Source of the DNA: Deltaproteobacteria bacterium
GTDB lineage: Bacteria; Desulfobacterota; Deferrimicrobia; Deferrimicrobiales; Deferrimicrobiaceae
Reading direction: 5' to 3'
DNA: 16,659 nt
NCBI GenBank assembly: GCA_025357175.1
Contig: JANXPS010000291.1
Span: 1-16,659, forward strand
Positions 13,165 to 16,659 of this stretch are shown here, one piece after another. A program made the position numbers and the translations under genes. The first letter of the stretch is position 1; every line of letters starts with the position of its first letter. The notes beneath the pieces were generated by a model. That model was not told where the DNA came from. It made no database searches and worked only from the letters and a program-made list of their open reading frames with translations.

Positions 13165-14738
13165 GGCTTGGCGCCCGTCGGGGGAGCGGCGATCTTCATG
13201 AACCGGACGAACGAATAGTCCTCGTCGGGGGTGATCGTGAAGCCAGTCAGCCGGCGGTCGCGCACCAATATGTTCCGGTTGATCCAAAGCGGGAAGACGG
13301 GCAGCTCCCTTGCGAGAATCTGCTGGACCCGGCCGTAGATCAGTTTCCGCTTGCCTCGGTCCTGCTCCCGCTGTCCTTCCTCCGTCAACCGGTCGATTTC
13401 CTCGTTGCGGTACCGGTTCCGGTTCGCCCCCGCGGGCGGCATCATTCCGGAATGGAACGCGAGGTGGAATATGTCGGGGTCGCGAAGTCCGACCCAGGTC
13501 AGGCTGTAGAGCTGGAAATTGCCGTTCTTGATGTCGCCGAAGAAAGTGCCCCATTCGTAGGAGCGGATGTCGAGGCCGATGCCCGACTTGCGGAGCTGTT
13601 CCTGGATTGCCGTGGCGATCCGGAGCCGAAGCGCGTTCTGCGAGGTCTTGTACGAAAGCGTGAACCGGAGGGCGGGCCCGTCGCCGTCGGGGTCCCGGAA
13701 CCCGGCTTCGTCGAGGAGCCGCTTTGCGCCCGCAAGATCGAACGGAATTTCCGGAAGGCCGTCCGCGTGCCCCCAGAATCCGGGCGCGAGGATGGAATCG
13801 GCCCTGTCTGCCTTGCCCAACCAAAGGGTCCGGATGATCGCATCCCGGTCGATGGCCATCGCGAGTGCGCGTCGAACCCGGACGTCGGAGAGGTACCGGT
13901 CCCGGACGTTGTAGCCCAGGTAGGAGGCATTGCTGCCGGGCGCCTCCTCGGCCACGAGATTCGGGTTTTTCATGGCTTCCGGGAGCATCTCGGGATCGAT
14001 TCCGTTGAGGACGAAGTTGACGCTGCCCATTTTCAGCTCCAGGAAGCGGAGCGTGCTGTCGGGAATGAACTTGACGACGACGCGTGAAATCTCGGGCCGT
14101 CCGCCGAAATATCCGTCGAAGCGGGCGAGCGTGACGGAATCGCCGGGCTCGAAATCCTCGACCCGGAAGGGGCCGGCGCCGATCGGTGGCGCGTATCCGC
14201 GCGCGGGAGTGCCGACCGGAACGATGCCTCGCGTCATCTCCGTCGCGAACGGAGCGAAGGGCTCCTTCAGGCGGAAGCGCACGGTGAGGCGGTCGGGCGT
14301 CTCTATCGCGGCGATCTTGTCGAATGCGGCCTTGTGCGGAGACCGGTTCTTCGGATCGAGAATCCATTCGAACGTGTAACGGACGTCGGCCGAGGTGAGC
14401 TCCCGTCCGTCGTGGAAGCGGACGCCGGGTCTCAGGCGGAAGACCAGCTCGGTCGGCGAAGGCGATTCCCATGACCGTGCGAGATCCGGAACCGGTCCGC
14501 CCGAAGGATCGCAACGCAACAGGCCCGGGTGCGTCATCTGCAGCAGTTGCCCGGAATAGGCGTCGGTCGCGATGCGGGGGTCGAGCGCCGACGGCGCACC
14601 CGAAAGCGCGATGACGACGGTCCCCTCGTCGATGGGCAGTTTCTGCCGGCAACCTGAACCGGAAAGCGCGACCGCACCGGCCGCGAGCAGTCCGAGCAGC
14701 GCCGGAATCCGGAACCATACGCGTGTTTGAACGGGCAT
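13161..14738 (-). CDS. Peptide-binding lipoprotein of an ABC importer (SBP family 5, DppA/OppA-like)
   Basis: A 525-residue extracytoplasmic solute-binding protein. Residues 1-30 are a lipoprotein signal: MPVQTR, a hydrophobic core, then SGSGC with Cys30 as the likely lipidated residue, so it would be anchored in the periplasm. Family signatures include the LDPRIATDAYSGQLLQMTHPGLLR region, PDLARSWE, FRLRPGVRFHDGRELTSADVRYTFEW, and the C-terminal LPVFPLWINRN. It delivers peptides (or related solutes) to the two permeases encoded downstream in an overlapping operon. The specificity is not visible. The ATG at 14738 is the only start giving a proper signal peptide, though no strong ribosome site precedes it. 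No ATPase genes (DppD/DppF) follow in the window. Confidence 0.94.
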   Translation of the reverse strand: MPVQTRVWFRIPALLGLLAAGAVALSGSGCRQKLPIDEGTVVIALSGAPSALDPRIATDAYSGQLLQMTHPGLLRCDPSGGPVPDLARSWESPSPTELVFRLRPGVRFHDGRELTSADVRYTFEWILDPKNRSPHKAAFDKIAAIETPDRLTVRFRLKEPFAPFATEMTRGIVPVGTPARGYAPPIGAGPFRVEDFEPGDSVTLARFDGYFGGRPEISRVVVKFIPDSTLRFLELKMGSVNFVLNGIDPEMLPEAMKNPNLVAEEAPGSNASYLGYNVRDRYLSDVRVRRALAMAIDRDAIIRTLWLGKADRADSILAPGFWGHADGLPEIPFDLAGAKRLLDEAGFRDPDGDGPALRFTLSYKTSQNALRLRIATAIQEQLRKSGIGLDIRSYEWGTFFGDIKNGNFQLYSLTWVGLRDPDIFHLAFHSGMMPPAGANRNRYRNEEIDRLTEEGQREQDRGKRKLIYGRVQQILARELPVFPLWINRNILVRDRRLTGFTITPDEDYSFVRFMKIAAPPTGAKP

Positions 14739-14817
14739 GGCGAAATGTTAGCGCGAAATCGATATAATCCACCATCATTCGAAACGGACCAAACGCATCA
14801 GGAAGGGAAATGAGCCG
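14739..14817. promoter_or_regulatory. Divergent promoter region between binding-protein operon and yceH
   Basis: On the plus strand a perfect TATAAT lies at 14763-14768, about 50 nt before yceH, without a good -35 at 16-18 nt. On the minus strand TTGGTC (about 14785-14790), 17 nt and GATTAT could serve the ABC operon, and the two -10 elements would overlap. AGGAAGGG at 14800-14807 is the ribosome site of yceH, 10 nt before its ATG. Confidence 0.45.
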
Positions 14818-15486
14818 ATGGAACCGCAGATCGACGCGATCGAAACACGGGTGCTCGGGTGCCTGATCGAAAAAGAGCTTGCGACCCCCGAGTACTACCC
14901 GCTCTCGCTCAACGCGCTCGTGAATGCCTGCAACCAGAAGTCGAACCGCGACCCGGTCGTCGAGCTTTCCGAGACGGAGGTTTCAAGGGCGCTCGCCTCG
15001 CTCGGCCGCAAGCAGTATGCGATCGTCTCGGGCGAGGGCGGCCGCGTCCAGAAGTACCGCCACTTTCTCGTCGAGAAATTCGATCTCGGCAGGCCGGCGC
15101 TCGCGATCCTGTGCGAACTGATGGTTCGCGGCCCGCAGACGCCGGGCGAACTCCGCACCCGCGCCGGGCGGATGTCCGAATTCCCGGAGTTGGGTGCCGT
15201 CGGGGCGGTGCTCCAGCAGCTGGAGACCGAATCGCCACCGATGGTCGTGTGTCTTCCAAGGCAGCCGGGGCGGAAGGAGCCGCGCTACGCCCAACTGTTT
15301 TCGGGAATGCCGGCGGATGAGCCGTCCACGGTCCGATTTCCCGGGGGGGAGTTTCCCGATGCGGGATCGCCAGCGGCCGATTCCGAATCCAGGGTGAGCC
15401 GCCTCGAGGCGGAAGTCGCGGCGCTTCGAGAGGAAACGGCCGCCCTGCGGGCCGAAGTCGCCGAGCTCACCCGGCTCGTCCTGTAG
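14818..15486 (+). CDS. yceH: YceH family protein (DUF480/UPF0502)
   Basis: A 222-residue cytoplasmic protein closely fitting the YceH family in length. It opens with the typical IETRVLGCLIEKELATPEYYPLSLNAL segment (residues 8-34), then NACNQKSNRDPV at 36-47, SETEVSRALASL, and a second domain with ELMVRGPQTPGELRTRAGRM at about 100-119; both halves are predicted winged helices. Residues about 188-222 (SRVSRLEAEVAALREETAAL) form heptad-like coiled coil. The molecular role of the family is unknown; the folds suggest DNA or protein binding. The ATG at 14818 is backed by AGGAAGGG upstream; an ATG at 14810 is out of frame. It is followed after 58 bp by ccsB. Confidence 0.94.
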   Translation: MEPQIDAIETRVLGCLIEKELATPEYYPLSLNALVNACNQKSNRDPVVELSETEVSRALASLGRKQYAIVSGEGGRVQKYRHFLVEKFDLGRPALAILCELMVRGPQTPGELRTRAGRMSEFPELGAVGAVLQQLETESPPMVVCLPRQPGRKEPRYAQLFSGMPADEPSTVRFPGGEFPDAGSPAADSESRVSRLEAEVAALREETAALRAEVAELTRLVL

Positions 15487-15499
15487 CATGTGCAGGCAC

Positions 15500-15512
15500 G
15501 CCGGTCGCCGGC
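15500..15512 (+). terminator. Weak candidate terminator after yceH
   Basis: GCCGG and CCGGC form a 5-bp stem around a TCG loop 14 nt after the yceH stop. The following bases CTCTTGTCCCTTTT are pyrimidine-rich but not a clean T-run. The rest of the 58 bp gap shows no clear promoter for ccsB. Confidence 0.3.
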
Positions 15513-15544
15513 CTCTTGTCCCTTTTCAGGGCATGGTCTAGAAT

Positions 15545-16378
15545 ATGGAGATGCAAACGCTTCTTCTGAAGTCGACCACCGCAACCTATCTGGTCGGCGC
15601 GCTCCTTTACCTTTACTTCATCGTCACGCTGAAAGAGCGGGGGGCGCGGCTGGGCCGCATGTTCCTGCTGATCGGCGTCGTCCTTCACCTGTTCGGCTTC
15701 GGGATGCGCGCAGCCGAGGCCGGGCACACCCCGGTCACCAACCTGTTCGAATCGCTCTCCTTTTTCGCGCTGGTCATCGTCGGCGCGTTCCTGGCTACCG
15801 AAGTCCGCTACAAGCTGCGCGTGCTCGGCGCATTCGTCGCGCCGCTCGCTTTCCTGTTCAGCCTGCTGTCCACCTTCCAGAAGTCCGAGCTGCAGTCGCT
15901 GAACCCCGCGCTCAATTCGTCCTGGCTTCCCGTCCACGTCATCGTGCTTTTCATCGCCTACGCCTTCTTCGCCGTCCAGTTCGCGGCGGGCATCATGTAC
16001 CTGATGCAGGAACGGCAGCTGAAGGACAAGCATCTGGGGGCGATCTTCAAGCGGCTACCCTCGCTCGACGTCCTCGACGACATCAACTACCGCTGCCTGA
16101 CGATCGGATTTCCGCTGCTGACCGTCGGCATCATCACCGGGTCTCTCTGGGCCCAGAACGCATGGGGCACCTACTGGAGCTGGGATCCCAAGGAGACCGC
16201 TTCGCTTGCAACCTGGCTGGTCTACGCCGCGCTGCTCCACGGCCGGCTGACGGTCGGCTGGCGGGGCCGCAAGGCGGCCATCGTGGCCATCGTCGGGTTC
16301 CTGCTCGTCGTGTTCACATTCCTCGGAATCAACCTGCTACCCGCCGGCCAGCACACCTACGCCAGCATCCTCGAATAG
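15545..16378 (+). CDS. ccsB: Cytochrome c biogenesis protein CcsB/CcsA (ResC-like, heme handling)
   Basis: A 277-residue polytopic inner-membrane protein, with about eight helices, of the CcmC/CcsA heme-handling family. Together with a CcsB/ResB-type partner it brings heme across the membrane and attaches it to apocytochrome c (system II). The heme-binding WWD motif WGTYWSWDPKETASL is at residues 207-221, and the flanking conserved histidines are His131 (WLPVHVIVLF) and His232 (LLHGRL). The segment HTPVTNLFESL at 61-71 is also typical. ATG at 15545 or 15551 is possible; neither has a strong ribosome site. The gene lies 22 bp before hemA, a linkage seen in Geobacter-type genomes. The partner gene is not in the window. 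Naming of CcsA/CcsB is inconsistent between databases. Confidence 0.93.
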   Translation: MEMQTLLLKSTTATYLVGALLYLYFIVTLKERGARLGRMFLLIGVVLHLFGFGMRAAEAGHTPVTNLFESLSFFALVIVGAFLATEVRYKLRVLGAFVAPLAFLFSLLSTFQKSELQSLNPALNSSWLPVHVIVLFIAYAFFAVQFAAGIMYLMQERQLKDKHLGAIFKRLPSLDVLDDINYRCLTIGFPLLTVGIITGSLWAQNAWGTYWSWDPKETASLATWLVYAALLHGRLTVGWRGRKAAIVAIVGFLLVVFTFLGINLLPAGQHTYASILE

Positions 16379-16400
16379 CCGAAGGGACGTTTTTCTTTCG

Positions 16401-16659
16401 ATGGGACATATCGTCATAGTGGGTTTGAACCACCGGTCGGCACCTGTCGAGATCCGCGAGCGCCTCGCGTTCCCGGCCGACAAGATCGGCGAAGCCCTGC
16501 GGGAACTGCTCGGTCGACCGTCCGTTTCCGAAGGGGTCATCCTCTCGACGTGCAACCGCGTCGAGGTGTGCGTCCTGGCCGAGGAGGGCTACACCGGCAC
16601 CGCCGACGTGAAGGCGTTCCTGGCCGAGCACCACGGGCTGGCGCTGGCCGATGTCGAGG
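16401..16659 (+). CDS. hemA: Glutamyl-tRNA reductase, N-terminal part (3' end outside window)
   Basis: The first 86 residues of HemA, which reduces glutamyl-tRNA to glutamate-1-semialdehyde with NADPH, the first committed step of C5-pathway tetrapyrrole synthesis. Diagnostic motifs are VGLNHRSAPVEIRERLAF at 7-24 and the active-site STCNRVEV at 49-56, with Cys51 as the nucleophile. The ATG at 16401 places the family N-terminus correctly; GAAGGGA about 14 nt upstream is a distant ribosome site. It follows ccsB by 22 bp, probably in one transcript, tying heme synthesis to cytochrome c assembly. The frame is open to the window edge. Confidence 0.96.
   Translation, partial: MGHIVIVGLNHRSAPVEIRERLAFPADKIGEALRELLGRPSVSEGVILSTCNRVEVCVLAEEGYTGTADVKAFLAEHHGLALADVE

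Noticed and set aside
12244..14778. An 844-codon open frame on the minus strand that could be read as one large fusion protein
   Set aside because: Only its last 306 codons look like protein (the DppB permease). The rest is arginine-rich out-of-frame reading of the binding-protein gene, which has clear family motifs and a lipoprotein signal.
1..16659. Mobile elements, CRISPR arrays, tRNA or rRNA genes
   Set aside because: No transposase or integrase-like frames, no spaced direct repeats, and no tRNA-like cloverleaf or rRNA segments were recognised; the only repeats are the TPR codons.

Overview
This is a gene-dense, high-GC stretch of Gram-negative bacterial chromosome with no tRNA, rRNA, CRISPR array or mobile element that I can see. 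The ccsB-hemA pair at the right end and the general gene mix resemble Desulfuromonadota/Geobacter-like (former deltaproteobacterial) genomes. That placement is an inference from gene order and not a phylogenetic result. Coding density is very high: the longest gap is about 90 bp, and many junctions overlap by 4 nt (ATGA type).

Layout. (1) 1-2767, plus strand: the 3' end of a phosphomannomutase/phosphoglucomutase, then uppP (undecaprenyl-diphosphate phosphatase), then a short DUF255 thioredoxin-fold protein, all translationally coupled. (2) 2764-6315, minus strand: a sugar-isomerase-like TIM barrel protein, an AmgK-type sugar kinase, a MurU-type nucleotidyltransferase and, after an 83 bp gap, a WrbA flavoprotein. 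(3) 6405-9633: a secreted soluble lytic transglycosylase (plus) convergent with a cytoplasmic NagZ hexosaminidase (minus); their 3' ends overlap by 146 bp. (4) 9674-11395, plus: a trypsin-like domain that has lost its catalytic serine, fused to ten TPR repeats. (5) 11454-14738, minus: a dipeptide/oligopeptide ABC importer made of a lipoprotein binding protein and two permeases, with no ATPase in the window and a permease that seems to end early at an in-frame TGA. (6) 14818-16659, plus: YceH, CcsB (cytochrome c synthesis) and the 5' end of hemA.

How the genes fit together. The centre of the window reads as peptidoglycan turnover and recycling. The transglycosylase releases anhydro-muropeptides in the periplasm, NagZ removes GlcNAc in the cytoplasm, AmgK would phosphorylate MurNAc at C1, and MurU would make UDP-MurNAc. 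UppP recycles the lipid carrier of the same pathway. AnmK, MupP and AmpG are not in the window. The TIM-barrel protein that leads the amgK-murU operon has no known place in this pathway and is the best candidate here for an undescribed component. The peptide importer could supply murein peptides, but that is speculative. The right end belongs to heme and c-type cytochrome supply.
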